From Adineta vaga (taxonomy: Eukaryota > Rotifera), in contig CP075492.1 in the NCBI GenBank assembly GCA_021613535.1, positions 186,001 to 250,000 of the forward strand: 64,000 nucleotides of DNA, given 5' to 3'. Every line of letters begins with the position of its first letter. Position 1 is the first letter of the stretch. Positions 1 through 12,800 of this stretch are shown piece after piece. The notes beneath the pieces were generated by a model that had not been told where the DNA came from, made no database searches, and worked only from the letters and a program-made list of their open reading frames with translations. Both the position numbers and the translations under genes were made by a program.

Positions 1-99
1 GTCATTCTTACGCTGCGGATAAAAATAAAATAAAATTTGACACATTTTCATTTGTTTTATCTGTAAAACTGAGTTTATTTTCTTTAACATCATTTTCAA

Positions 100-3000
100 A
101 TGTATAGAAATAGAGCGTATATTGAGTATGACTTTGACAATAATAGATCACCCAAATGTTGGCATGATCGTCAATTTAAGATTATTTGCATCATTATTTT
201 AATACTAATAATAATTGCTATTACATTTGGTGTTTTGTTGAAGTTTGTTATTCTTTCCCCAAATAAATCAGACAGTACCACTATTACTACTATAATATCA
301 TCAACATTAACATCTACATTGATAACTACATCTAAATCCACGACAACATCGACAACTACTACTACTGCTACTACTCAAAAATCGGGTAAGTGATTAAGCT
401 ATTTCCCAGGTCGAGCATTACGACGATCGTAAACGGCCGTATACGACCGTTTTCGATGACGTTTACGACCGTAAACGGCTAAAATACGACCGTATACGTG
501 CCGTAAATTACCGGTTTGGTATGGGCCGTATTCTTGCGGCGACGGCAGTATTCACCGCCGTTTACGATCGTATTTCTACGTAACCGACCGTTATGATTAG
601 CAGACTGTCATAAAAATTCTGATTTCTCACGAATTTCATCAGAATTACATCAGGATTACACTAGGATTACATCAGGATTACACTAGGACTACATCAGGAT
701 TACATCAGGATTACACTAGGATTACACTAGGATTACATCAGGATTACACTGAGCAATCCTAGTTGAAAGCCTAGGAGCAATCCTAGTTGAAAGCCTAGGA
801 ACAATCCTAGTTGAAAGCCTAGGAACAATCCTAGTAGAAAGCCAAAATCGCACCTATATATATAGAGTGTATTTCTGCAAAACAAATCGGTGAATGAATA
901 CCCGACCAAGATTACGAATTGCGAATTTGTAATCTTTGACTAAAAAAGCAGATGAAAGTAACTATTTTCTCGATTTATGATGATTACGAGTGATTCCCAG
1001 GATAGAAATCGGTTTACTTGTCAGTGCTGAAACCATAAGTTCTACCGAAATACGTTTATGAGAAAGAGTTTACCTTATTAAATGTTTATTATATATGTAT
1101 GCTAGAAACATATAACTTGTAATGTAAACAAAGAAACGGAGCTTTCAATAATAATCTTCAATAATTATACAATAAATTAACAATATTTGCGAACAAAATA
1201 CTTGCAACATATACTTCTTTCACAGAATTATATATCAGTTGTTTTCCGACAATACTTAGAGTTATGAAACTTCGAAAATTTAGCGTCAATTACAATTTGC
1301 AATAGGTATCCAAAAAGGAATGTCGTAATATAAAGATATCTATCGATTGCTTATGGTATATCTCATTTTTTTGGTCGAACTTTTTAATGGCTGTCGTACG
1401 GAACGACTTGAACTTCTTGTTCCTGTCCGATTATAGCTTAGTTCACGTATGTGCAGTTCATCCTATAACATCATCTTCGAATAATAAGCTTTCTTCAATA
1501 AGATCTTCAGCAAAATCATGTCGAGTTGATGTACATTGAACTAGCTGAGATCCGCTTTCACACCCTGTTTTACCAGTTTATTCAAGAGGTGATGCCAATA
1601 TAATGTTTCAGGTCTAATCTTATACAAACTTGCCCCAAGTGGAAGACTCAGCGGAATAAGTTTCAGTATTTTATTACTACATTCGTCATTTTCCATGCTT
1701 ATTACAAAATCATAGAATAATCTTCATTTGGACAAACATATTTTTAAACTGAATTTTAAATTATTGGCTTTTAGTTTCTTTTATTTGTCGATAAAAGCTT
1801 CAAAAAATGTGTATGCGAAAAGAATTTTATAAAGCAAAGGATGGTGTCGATCTCAATAGCTTTTTCGAAAATTTGTACTCTTTTTCGCAAATTTGAAAAA
1901 ATGTTCAGAAACTCAACTCTCTGCCAACGAAGTTCTGATTACACCACTAAACTTAATAAAAGTAGTCTTCATCCTGAATGACAGTTTACAGCAATCGTAT
2001 ACGACATTTTACGCTTACCGTAAATAATGATCATACACGTTCGTCGTCTACAGCTACTGTAATAATACGGTGACTGTGAACGATACTCGGATAGTACCGT
2101 AACATATCGTAAACGCCAGCTGTAAATGGTGGTCGGTTTCGGCAGCCATATACGATGTTTTACGATATGTTACGGTATTATCCGACTATCGTTCACAATC
2201 ACCGTATTATTACGGTAGCTGTAAATGGCGAACGTGTATGATCATTGTTTACGGTAAGCGTAAAATACCGTAAAACGTCGTATACGACTGTCGTAAACAC
2301 TCACTGTAAACAGCTGTCGTTTTGCGTCGTAAACTATTGGTATACGGTCGTTTACGGCCGTACGTCATCGACCTGGGTTGTCTTTACTCATTCGATTGAT
2401 ATTAAAAACTATCTTAGGATGGTCGAATACTGGTGATATGCATAGTGGACGAATCGGACACACATCATCGTTATTATTGAATGGAAAAATTCTAGTTACT
2501 GGTGGAATTTACAATAATTCGATTCTGAATGTTACTAAATTGTATGATCCATCAACAGGCTTTTGGACTCTCACTAGTTCATTGAACAACAGTCGTCATG
2601 CACATGTAGCAATTGTATTACAAAATGGAAAAGTATTAGTAGCCGGTGGATATACAGACAGGAAATTTTTAAATACTGCTGAATTATATGATCCATTCAC
2701 AGGAATGTGGACAATGACTGGTAACATGAATAATGCACGAAATTATGCTGCAGCATCTATTCTACCAAATGGAAAAGTTTTAATAAATGGAGGATATGAT
2801 GGTAATATATTTTTGAATAGTGCAGAATTGTATGATCCATCAACAGAAATTTGGACAATTACTGGTAATATGAGTCATCCACGAGATGTACATACATCAT
2901 CTTTATTACCAAATGGAAAAATATTAGTCACTGGTGGATTTATGAATCCGGCATATTTAGATACTGTTGAATTATATGATTTATCAACAGAAACTTGGAT

Positions 3001-3418
3001 AATGATTGATAGTATGCATGAAGTACGAAATAGACATACAGCAACCGTTTTATTGGACGGGAAAGTTTTAATTATTGGTGGATCTAATGGTAGTTTAATA
3101 CGAAACAGTGCTGAATTATATGATCCAACAACTGGTCATTGGAAATCTGCTGGTAATATGCATCATTCAAGATTTAACCATCAAGCAGTATTATTAAAAA
3201 ATGGCAAAGTTTTAGTTACAGGTGGATCGAATGGTTCCACAGCTTTAAATACTGTTGAATTTTATGATCCTTCAACAAAAATGTGGATATTAGGTGTTGA
3301 TATGAGTTTTAAACGAGAGTTTCATTCTGCATGTGTATTGACCGTTGGAAAAGTATTAGTTACCGGTGGATCTGACGATCATGCTCATCTACATACTTGT
3401 GAATTATATCAGCCATGA
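100..3418 (+). CDS. TM-anchored kelch-repeat protein (2 exons)
   Basis: Exons 100..385 and 2418..3418 join in phase 1 (GGA glycine codon across the junction) to give 428 codons. Exon 1 encodes a short basic head, one strongly hydrophobic helix (about residues 29-52) and a Ser/Thr-rich linker, so the protein is probably a type II membrane protein with a glycosylated stalk. Exon 2 encodes seven kelch-type blades, each with a GKVLVTGG-like strand, then AELYDPST and a W, as in galactose-oxidase-like propellers. The last blade ends at ELYQP. The specific ligand is unknown; kelch propellers bind proteins or glycans. The donor is GTAAGT at 386 and the acceptor TTAG at 2417. The intron is 2032 bp because a transposable element sits in it. 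The ATG at 100 precedes the membrane helix directly. Confidence 0.8.
640..840. repeat. Two adjacent minisatellite arrays
   Basis: From about 640 to 750 a unit of about 12 bp alternates between AGGATTACATC and AGGATTACACT. From about 755 to 840 a unit of about 25 bp, containing CAATCCTAG and TTGAAAGCCTAGG, is repeated about four times. Both arrays lie inside the intronic element. Confidence 0.8.
1995..2290. repeat. Long imperfect hairpin (arms about 125 bp)
   Basis: The stretch at about 1995-2117 is repeated in inverted orientation at about 2160-2290, with a loop of about 40 bp. Matching landmarks are TACGCTTACCGTAAA with TTTACGGTAAGCGTA, and CGTGTATGATCAT with its complement. It forms the 3' part of the element in the kelch-gene intron. 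Confidence 0.75.
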
Positions 3419-4079
3419 TTATAAAACAAAAATATCGGGGTATTAAGGCAAATATTCAAAATAATTTATAAAGACTAAAGATTGTATCTGATTGCACTTT
3501 TCATGACTTCTTTATATCAATCTGGAGGGTGTGGGTGTGGATGAAGATTACGAATATATTTACACTTGCACCCTCAAGATACGATATAACTCTCTAGTGA
3601 GATTTTCTATTAGAATAAATAATCATATCTCAAGATTTATGTGGATTCTGAAGAATACATTCAATTGATTGTCATTTAGTTTTATTTAGACTGAACCTTA
3701 TCATGACAATAGACCTGTGAAAGATTCTTGTCCATGATGGCGGATTGAACAAGATTCGGATAGATTTGAAGAATGTGAAATAATTGATTTTTATTGAAAA
3801 ATAATATTAAGTAATAGTAAAATCTACGCGTAATTTTTATCTTTTAGCTTCATTATCGATAATACAACAGCCGCACCTTTAGATTAGAAACTATGTGTCT
3901 AAAAAAGAATCATTGGATTAACTGGAGAATATTTATATAATAATCTTGTTCTTGTAAAATCTTTTTATCAAGTTAATAAAAATTTGACTTAAATTAATCG
4001 GGAAAGTAACTTAGATAAGATTATTTTATTGAAATAATATGACAACGAAAGCAAAAGATATTTCTTAAATATGAACATT
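3419..4079. other. Intergenic, no gene seen
   Basis: AT-rich sequence following the kelch stop codon. It has stops in all frames and no convincing homology to a known family. It probably contains the 3' UTR of the kelch gene and that of the convergent fragment at 4080. Confidence 0.5.
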
Positions 4080-4525
4080 TTATTCACTGTTATGGACTGG
4101 TATAACTTTATTTTGATGATTATTGAACCATTGACGAATTTTCCAAAAAAGATATAAACTATACGAAATAACAAATTGTAATCCTTCTGTTAATCCACCA
4201 TATAAACCAAGAAAAGTAGTTAATATATATAAAACACTATTTCTTTCAATATATGTATATCGACATGTTGATGGTGCACATATTGAATAATAACTTGAAT
4301 AATTACTTGTATTCTGCCATGATTCAATAAATAATTCATCAATTAATCTACCAATTGTTGTATTTGATACTGGTATAAAACGACTTTTAATCCATTGTTT
4401 CAAACGAGATGGAATATATGAACTATTAACAAACACTGCCAATTTTTTCAAGCATTTTAAATCGTAAAAACATTCTAGTTTTGATAGTTGAAGACTATAA
4501 GAACGTAAACAACCAACAACAAGAC
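4080..4525 (-). pseudogene. C-terminal fragment of a multi-module membrane protein
   Basis: An exon after a clean acceptor (TTTTTCAG ending at 4526) reads about 147 residues to a stop at 4080. It shows the same signature as the large gene at 36512-40514: an ECFYDLKC-like cysteine pair, then CAPSTCRYTY, then a hydrophobic segment with FLGLYGGL and a basic tail. I found no upstream coding exon within 500 bp, so the first part of the protein is missing. It is most likely a 5'-truncated relic. A short intact gene with a distant first exon is possible. Confidence 0.55.
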
Positions 4526-4929
4526 CTGAAAAATAAAATATTTATAAAAATGAGTTCAATTTTTTATATCAGACATTCCAATCACTTTTTAAAATAAATA
4601 TCTTACCCACACATTACAAAATACTCATATTATCATCCTTCAATTGTTTCAATCAAATATTTATAGAAAAATGAGAGAGAGAGATCATCTACTTTATATA
4701 TAAATTTGTTGATCATAAAAGATTTTTTTCATTCAATTGTCTTACGCACATATGTGGAAGAGTGTCATTTAGTACAAAAAAACAGATATATATATATATC
4801 AAAATGGGTTAAAATAAATGAATTCTAGCGATTACAGGTTGAGGTCAGATGGTTTTATATTCTTAGTAATGCATTACCTTCATGGTAAGTAAAAAAAAGA
4901 AAAAGATAAATAACTCTGATCAGTGTATT

Positions 4930-5390
4930 TTTTTAAATTGGGTCTCTGGGAAAGATAAACTTGGAAGAAACTGGATTAGTAGAAATAAATGGTGATTTAT
5001 GGCAATCATGTCCAAAAACTAATGAAATTTGAATATGTGTCGATCCATATAAATTATGTCCATTAGCAAAAGATGAAGCAACTAGTTCATGTCATAAGAT
5101 GATAGCAGTTCGAACATTTACTACACTAGCTTGTATATTTTCAGCTATTTCTGCTTTATGTCTTATTGTATGTGCATTAGAATCGAGTAATAAAAATACA
5201 AATATATCGTTATGCTAATTAAATTTCTTATTCCAGTTATTTCCATTGTGAGGTACTATTGATATTTCTTATACTACATATACTGGTTCACTTTCTATTC
5301 AAGTATCGCTTGGTGCTGTATCAATATTAACAATTATAGCTGTTGTTATTAATTTAATTGCCACTATTTTAGCAATATTCATCCATTAAA
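4930..5390 (+). pseudogene. Claudin/PMP22-like four-helix membrane protein relic
   Basis: The reading frame contains GDLWQSCPKTNE then ICVDPYKLC, resembling the W-GLW-C-C ectodomain signature of claudin-like tetraspans. Hydrophobic stretches TFTTLACIFSAISALCLIV and, after a likely short intron ending CCAG near 5234, SILTIIAVVINLIATILA follow. In-frame stops occur after NEI and just before GTIDISYT, and the first helix is missing. The gene is therefore broken. The family assignment rests on the motif and helix spacing only. Confidence 0.5.
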
Positions 5391-5859
5391 ACAATATTCT
5401 GATATCATCATCATATGTTTGAAATTTTTTGTACAAATAAAATAAATTCACAAATTATGAGTCGTGTCACATATCCCGTCCAAGACTGATTATAGTTTGA
5501 ATATAATCACATCAAATTTTTATTTATACTTATTCTTATAATGTTGAACATATTTCTTCACGAAGTATCGTAATAAATAATAAACTATAATCTATATCTC
5601 AATCATTATCTTTGTTTATATTAAGTGGGAAAAAACTAATCTTATTCGTACATATTCATTTGAGGTTTCATTCTCATTTTAACGCTGATATTATTTGACT
5701 ATTGTAAGAATCTGCCACATAAATTGATGAAATGAAATATTAAAATCCTTAATCAATACATAAATAAATAAAAAAACAATTAATTAAAGTAAATTATCTT
5801 ATTAGAATTGAAATAATGTGAAAGATTTTAAACAGTATCTATATAATATTTCAATATCT

Positions 5860-7440
5860 TAATGAAGTTTTGCTAATTCAGGAGAGTCGATAGGAGTGTA
5901 TACAATGGTGATTGAACTTGATTTTGTTCGACATAGGTCAATGCTATCTGTGTGTAGAATTTTGTTAGGAATGAATGTTGCTGAGATAATAATAATGAAC
6001 AATGATGAAAAGTCCCATTTGATAAATTAAAATTTTTATGAACGTGTTCAAAATGATCTCGTTTACTTTCCATTATACTCATTACATAGTCAAATCATAT
6101 TGATCAATATTTAATCTTTAAACAAGAATAAGATAACTAATGACTGTACTTTCATGGTATTCACTGATAATTTCGCGACACATACGAAGAGCTTCTTGAG
6201 ACTAGTTTATAAAAGTATTCATATCTCCCATATTATTACACATCATTTCCATATTATTCAATATAAAGATTATATTTGAATGTCTGGGAGCAAAGCGTTG
6301 TTGAGTATTGAGTGCTTCATCAAACTTATAATATGCTGCTGAATAATTACCCATAATATTAAATGTTGAACCTATATTAGAAACTACAGCAACTACCATC
6401 AGTGGATCACAGTAGAGCATTGATATATATATATATATATCATAGGCTTGTTGAAAATTGATCAATGTTTCATTACATTCATCTTGTCGATAATGTACAT
6501 TTCCTTGTGTTTGATTCATTGTACCCATTTCTTTACTGTCATTTTATGATTACTAATAATTTGTATATATACAAGAGATAAGTTGTTATATGTTTGTGCA
6601 ATTCAGTAATGATTCTTAGACAAATATTTTTGTCGTAGATCAAGTGCTTCTTGTAAATAATGTAGAGCAACATCATACTTACTGTTATCTTTGTACAATA
6701 TTCTTAGATTTTCATATGTATGTTAACGAAATAGATATATCAATGCTCGATCATTATATGCACATGAAAGATTCATAATTTTCAACTGATTGATTTAAAT
6801 ATTCAAGAACTTCATCAAATTTTCCCATTGTCTGACAGACATAACTAATTTGATTATAAATTACTGGACGATCAGAATCATTTTCAGATAATTCAGTCAA
6901 TAAATTGTCATTAAAAATTCGTTGAAATAAAATTGAAAATAAAGTCAATATTCAATTCTAAATATTGATAAAGTTCTTCAATCATTTTTTCATTATTATC
7001 AATTAATTTCAATTGAACTTTATATAAAAACTTCATTCTATAGAAATAAATAATTACATTGTATTTCAATTAGTGATTTCACACAAAATATGAAATTCAC
7101 TTTCATCTCTAAAATAACTGTAATTAGATAAATCTTGTCTTACAATTTATTGAATTTATAAAAGTTTCTTCAAGAATATATAATTCTTCATTTGTTTCTG
7201 TTTTCCAATTTTTTTTTGTAACAATTCTAATTCTTCTCTTGAAAATTGTTGTTCCTCGATAAATTATAAATGATTTTTGATAATTTTGTTTTTATATAAC
7301 AAAAAGTTTATCAAATCATATAAATATATCACGAATATAATTTCATTTAAATCTATGCATATGATTTTTCTAAGTCTTAGAATTTTCTTTATATAATTAA
7401 GAAAACTTTGTTGTAATAAATCATCTTTATTCATTGTATT
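5860..7440 (-). pseudogene. Decayed ADP-ribosyltransferase/TPR gene
   Basis: Three short minus-strand pieces carry tetratricopeptide-like helix pairs. Examples are VSNIGSTFNIMGNYSAAYYKF at about 6300-6400 and NQISYVCQTMGKFDEVLEYL at about 6790-6880. Upstream (about 7200-7300) a YRG motif and an FSREELELLQK motif sit in different frames. Rotifer ADP-ribosyltransferases have these two motifs next to each other in the catalytic domain. Many stops and frameshifts separate the pieces, so it is a relic of an ART-TPR protein. The ART part is the less certain half. Confidence 0.5.
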
Positions 7441-8080
7441 TTAATGACATTTGTGTAAGAATTTTCATATGACATAAATTGAACATTTTATTGAATTAAT
7501 TCATCAAAATTTCTTTGAAAAAAACTTCTATCTATTGATCATTGTTGATTAAAATAAATTTCGAACTTTCGTATTTTTCCATTGATAGAAATATTTCTTA
7601 TCTAATTCATAAATATTAATAAGATAAAATAATGAAATTATTCGAATGAATTGTATAGAACAAACGAGAAACTTATTTTCGTAATTCTTGATATAGATCA
7701 GTAGAAATTATATGATCATCATTAATACCTTTGAAATTGACTGACTTCTGTTCGATTGTGAAAGACATTTGTTTTCATCCAACACGCATTGAATGAAAAA
7801 TGAATGTTTAGAACTTTTCACGAGAAGTTTTTGTTTTCTGTCTTTCATTCAACCTGTTGATTGATGCTTATATTATAATTAAATCAATAAATTCACAATA
7901 AAATCAGAGGAAAAAAATTATTTTAAATTTTTATTCTTTTAAAACAAATCTTGTTTTTTTTCGTTATTTTTTCGCACACAAAACTTTTTTATATATGCCA
8001 TAATATTATCTATAATTGAAAAGAGACAAAAGAAAATAATAATATGTCTTTATGAATATCGTTACAGAATACTCTCTAAC
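7441..8080. other. AT-rich intergenic DNA
   Basis: Very AT-rich sequence without a supportable gene. The most upstream part of the ART/TPR relic may extend into it, but nothing recognisable remains. Confidence 0.4.
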
Positions 8081-8330
8081 GAAAAAAAAGCGGAAACTTC
8101 GGATTTTATCCGAAAGTTATGTATACTGCAAAAAGTATATGAGATTGAAGACACAGGAAAGTCATGGAGAGATATCAGTATTTTTTCAGTACCTCAGGAA
8201 TGGTTCGTTCAGTCAAACTCACCTGAATGCGAGTGAGATATTGATGTGACAACACTCTAGAAAATTTCATAACTAGCTTAGCCTTTCCAGAGTTATCATG
8301 GAAACAGACGGATAGACGGACACATATCGA
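8081..8330 (+). repeat. Dispersed repeat, copy 1
   Basis: This stretch begins GCGGAAACTTCGGATTTTATC and ends around GAAACAGACGGATAGACGGACACA. It matches the stretch at 17178-17446 over its whole length with many substitutions, and its second half matches 9395-9562. The 65-codon ORF across it is not conserved between copies, so it is non-coding repeat sequence. Confidence 0.75.
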
Positions 8331-8350
8331 TTGGAAGCTAGCACGACGGA

Positions 8351-8682
8351 GCTAGCACGACGAAATAAAGATTTAGCAAAAACTTTTGTTAGAAATAAGT
8401 CCCGTCCATAAAAACTAGTCCAACTGACTCAGAATTTAATTCTACATCGAATGGTGATACTTTTATTTACGGGACAAGCTTTGGAAAAAAATTTCCTATA
8501 ACTTTATTTTTCGTCTATGTACGAGACAAAAACCTAGATAAAAATTTTCCAAAGCTTGTCCCATAAATAAAAGTAGCACCATTCGATGCAGAATTATTTT
8601 CTGAGTCGAATGAACTAGTTTTTATAGACCGGATATATTTCTAAGAAAATGTTTTAGCTAAATCTCTGTTTTTCATGCTAGC
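8351..8682. mobile_element. Fold-back element with arms of about 160 bp
   Basis: The left arm starts GCTAGCACGACGAAATAAAG and the right arm ends with its degenerate complement at 8682. Arms remain alignable to a centre near 8516, including the block CGAATGGTGATACTTTTATTT and its complement. A further partial copy (ATCGGATGGTGATACTTTTATT) follows at about 8693. It has no coding capacity. Confidence 0.75.
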
Positions 8683-8759
8683 TTCACAAACATATCGGAT
8701 GGTGATACTTTTATTGATGAGAACTCATTTTTATATAAAGTTTTATATAATTTTTTGCT

Positions 8760-9394
8760 TCGAGATGCTAGCTCCATGGTGGTAGCATCGCATCGATTTC
8801 TAAGTAGTGCGCTCACTTTTTGCATATACTCGCATACTACAAAAAAGTTAGACGTTTTATATCTCTTGTTATTAACAAGTTGTTAAAATAACATGCTGTT
8901 GATACTTTGACTATGTTCAATGAAACCTACCATCTAAAAAAATTGTGCTTTTGAATAGATTTCTACACTTTGTACCATCTGGGGTATCGGTAATGACTTT
9001 GGTAACGTTAATCAATATAAAGATGCCTTGAGTGAAATTTACTCAGATATCTCTCTCTCTGGTCCTTGTTGGTAATAATAACATTTTGCTACGCTTTCTT
9101 TGATTCTAAACAATTACTAGGAAAACTTTGGTGATAGTATCTATTGGACGAAGCGATAACTAAGAAAAAACGTCTTGTGGGTGGGATCCACCCAGAGACC
9201 CCTAGTGACCATCTTGAGGGTGATTCTAACGTCTTATCGATATTTCTTCAGACCCAACCAACTACTATGAAAAGTTTGGTGACTGTGTTTGTTACAGAAA
9301 TTAAGTGCATAGCGAACTGATAGACAGCCCAGTAAACCTTTCTTCATTATAGACGTATAGAAAATATGGATATTTTTACTAGAACTCAAGTACG
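8760..9394. other. Intergenic, repeat-like, no gene seen
   Basis: Sequence between the fold-back element and repeat copy 2. It includes a short hairpin near 9180 (GTGGGTGGGATCCACCCA). No frame is open for long, and no exon could be supported. Confidence 0.4.
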
Positions 9395-9562
9395 GTACAA
9401 GCGATTGGGGTCATCTTCGAACTTGACCGAGATATTGATGAGACAATTGTGTGTACAAAATTTCAGCTCAATCGGATGTAATGGTGAAGAGTTATCGTGT
9501 AAACGGACGGCCTGGCGGACACACTAGCCGATTCTATAGTTTCCTCACTTTTTGAGTACACA
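9395..9562 (+). repeat. Dispersed repeat, copy 2 (3' half)
   Basis: Shares with copies 1 and 3 the blocks TCATCTTCGAACT, GAGATATTGATGAGAC, GTTATCGTGTAAACGGACGG and the terminal CACTTTTTGAGTACACAA. It corresponds to the second half of the family only. Confidence 0.75.
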
Positions 9563-9818
9563 ATTATCAATCAGAAATAAATGAAAATATATTTAGATTT
9601 GATCATTTTCAAAATTAGAAATATATAAGATTTTCTTCCAAATCAAATAATAAATCAGGAGAAGAAGACAATTGACCTTATCTTTGTCTCGTTTCATTGT
9701 CATCAACAATCATTTCACATTATGTCTATTTTCTACACTTTATTACACAATGATTATCATCATCTAATACATATCGATTCTTCATCGTTAACAAAAATTT
9801 TCATTCTTTACAAAATTG

Positions 9819-12800
9819 GATGAATACATTGGCGGGCCGCCATTGGGCAATTGGTGGCAATTGCCACACCCAGAAAAACTTTTGATAAATTTTTTATTCA
9901 TTTATTTATTTGTTGATATAGTCAAAACAAAGTCCCAAAAAGTAGTAAAAACATCTCAGTTTAACTTGATGAAACCAGTATATTCCTACGACATCTAGTA
10001 GCGAATAATCGTTATTAGTTTAGATATAACTCTGCCAATGACTACTAAAAACTAATAAATTTTCTTTGCCGAAAAGATGAATTAGTTGATTTTCTTTATG
10101 CACATGATATGAATTAATTAGTTCTCAATATTTTCATGTTGAATATCATATTAGACTTATAAACTAATGTATTTCATTAATTTTACAACATAATAATTAT
10201 TCCTATAACTGTTGAATGATACTAATAAGGAAAGTCAGATTGAACTACATAATCTTTAACTTTCAATATGTGTTTTTGTAACATTTCAGATCTACATTTT
10301 CATACGAAAAATGTCTAAAACAAATAATCTTCTTACAAAATATTTCAGAAAAAGCAAGAAAAATATTAGTAATGAGCCGACAAGTGAACTTACAGTAACA
10401 GAAGACGAACAAGAAAATGAATCACCTTGTTCTAAACGATTGAAATTAAATGAAAGTAAAAGTTTACCAACATCTCCAATTTGTTCAAGAGTATCAGCAT
10501 CTTTAGCAATGTCAACATATTCATCAACAGCAACAACATGTTCATTACCATCATATTGTCCAGCACTGTCATCATCAATATATCCAACATCACCAACTTG
10601 TTCAAGAGCATTAGCATTGTTAACAATATCAACACCTTCACCGCCACCACCAACGCCTTCATCACCTGCAAGTTCAATATCACCAACATGTTTGACATCG
10701 TCTAATGAACGAGACCCTGCTGTGGTCCAGAAATGGCCAGAAAATTTATCTTTTTAGGACCATACCAACCTGATTCGAAATTTCCAACAGTTGATCATCG
10801 TCATTTTTGTCGACTATGGTATTCCATATATTCATGGCTAGAATATAGTACAACATGTGATCGTGCATTTTGTTTTGTTTGCCGTTTATCATATGGAACT
10901 GGAAAGAGTGATATTTCGTTTACTATGACTGGTTTTAATACATGGAAAAATGCCATAACCAGATTTGATCGTCATCAATCATCTGTTATACATAAAGAAG
11001 CTTTGCAAACATGGGAAGATATGAAAAAAAACTATAGCAACAATACCGATGTTTTAAAATTATTAGACAAACAACATATGAAACAAGCTACGGAAAATCG
11101 AGCATATCTTAGTGAAATAATAAGAACACTTGTGTTTTTAGGTAAACAAGGTATAGCATGTAAGTTGTTCCATATTATCTTCGATTTTCTTTTCATTATT
11201 TGGGTATGGTATAAAGTTTTGATCACATGCTTTTTCTTTATTATAGTTCGAGGACATCGAGAACATGAAGAATCCTCAAATAGAGGAAATTTTCTCGAGC
11301 TTCTTGAACTTAGAAGTTTAGACAATGAATTAATAAAAAATAATCTACACAAGTTGAAATTTACTGATCATAAAATCCAAAATGAAATTATTGAGTTACT
11401 TCAGCAGCAAATATTAACTGGTATTCTAAATGAATGTCGTCGAGTAAAATATTTCTCCGTGATGATTGATGAAACAAAAGATACTGCTTCTCACGAGCAA
11501 GTATCTTTAGTAATACGATATGTCGACGAAAAGTTCAATGTGTATGAAAAATTCATTGGTTTTGAACGTACAGCTAAAATGACTGGAGAAGCATTAGCTG
11601 AGCTGTTAATTCAATGGTTAAATAAGCTGGATTTGAAACTGAAATATTTGGTTGGTCAATGCTATGATGGTGCCAGCAATATGAGAGGAGAATATCAAGG
11701 TGTAGCAGCTCGTTTGAGAGAGCTAGCACCTTTAGGTAAAGCACACATATATAATGAACTTTTTTCTCCTTCAACTGAAACATATTCTTCATTTTCAATT
11801 ATCTAAGGTATTTATGTCCATTGTAATGGTCATATATTGAACTTATGTCTTATTGATGTATCAGCTCGTGTACCATCAGTTCGAAATACGTTCGGTGTTG
11901 TTTCATCTCTATACAATTTAATCGAAGGTTCAGCTAAACGTCATCAAATCTTCGAAGAGATTCAAAAAGAAGCTGGATTAAAACAACTAACAATCAAAAA
12001 GTTATCTGAAACACGTTGGACGTATCGTTTAGAATGTTTAAAAGTAATACTACTTCGTTATAATGAAATTATCATGACATTAGAGATTATGGAAGAACCT
12101 GATGCATTTCTTCTCTTAAATACAATTCGGACATTTGATCTTGTAATTCATTTATTACACATGACTGAGATTTACTTTTTGACAAACATACTTTCAAAGT
12201 TTCTACAGGGTTCAGATATTTCCTTAACAGATGCACTTGGTCAAGTAAATATAACAATTGATACTTTAAAAAGTTTACGAAATGAGACTGAATTTGAACG
12301 ATTGTATAATGAAGCATTGAAATTTTGTGATGAAAATGGCATTGAACCTTGTACAAAAGTTCGACAAAAGAAAATTCCGGCTCGTCTAGGTGGTGGAGTT
12401 GATATAAGAACTACCTTAAATGTTAAGGATTATTATCGAGTGAATAGTTACTATGTTATTTTGGATACCATCATTACTTCAATTAACAATAAATTCCATG
12501 AAAATAATATTCGAACTGTCGTTTTAATGGAAAAACTCTTTTTAAGCAAAGAATTGCTCAATGAGATTGAATTGCAAGAATTAGCACAAAATTATTCAAT
12601 TAGTTACGATGATTTAAAAGCTGAACAACGACTTTACAAGACGAAGATGATCGATCAGAACGTGAACTTATCAGAAGCAACTAAATTCATTCTGGAAAAC
12701 AATTTTCACGCAGCATTATCATCTATGAATGAACTGTTTAAAATTCTTTGGACTATACCAGTCAATTCGTGTGAATGCGAGCGAAGTTTTTCGTCATTAA

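Larger units (their letters stand above)
405..2377. mobile_element. Non-autonomous TIR element inside the kelch-gene intron
   Basis: The ends carry a perfect 10-bp inverted repeat (CCCAGGTCGA at 405-414, its complement at 2368-2377), followed on both sides by imperfect runs rich in CGTAAACGG and CGTATACG. There is no coding ORF. Removing the element leaves an intron of about 59 bp, the usual size in this window, which independently supports the boundaries. The interior has minisatellite arrays (about 640-840) and a long hairpin (about 1995-2290). No clear target duplication was seen, so the superfamily is unassigned. Confidence 0.7.

Noticed and set aside
8052-8249. 65-codon ORF
   Set aside because: Lies on a dispersed repeat whose other copies do not keep the frame.
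10432-10705. Met/Leu-rich minus ORF and Ile/Asn-rich plus ORF
   Set aside because: Both are alternative frames of the Ser/Thr/Pro-rich start of the hAT transposase.
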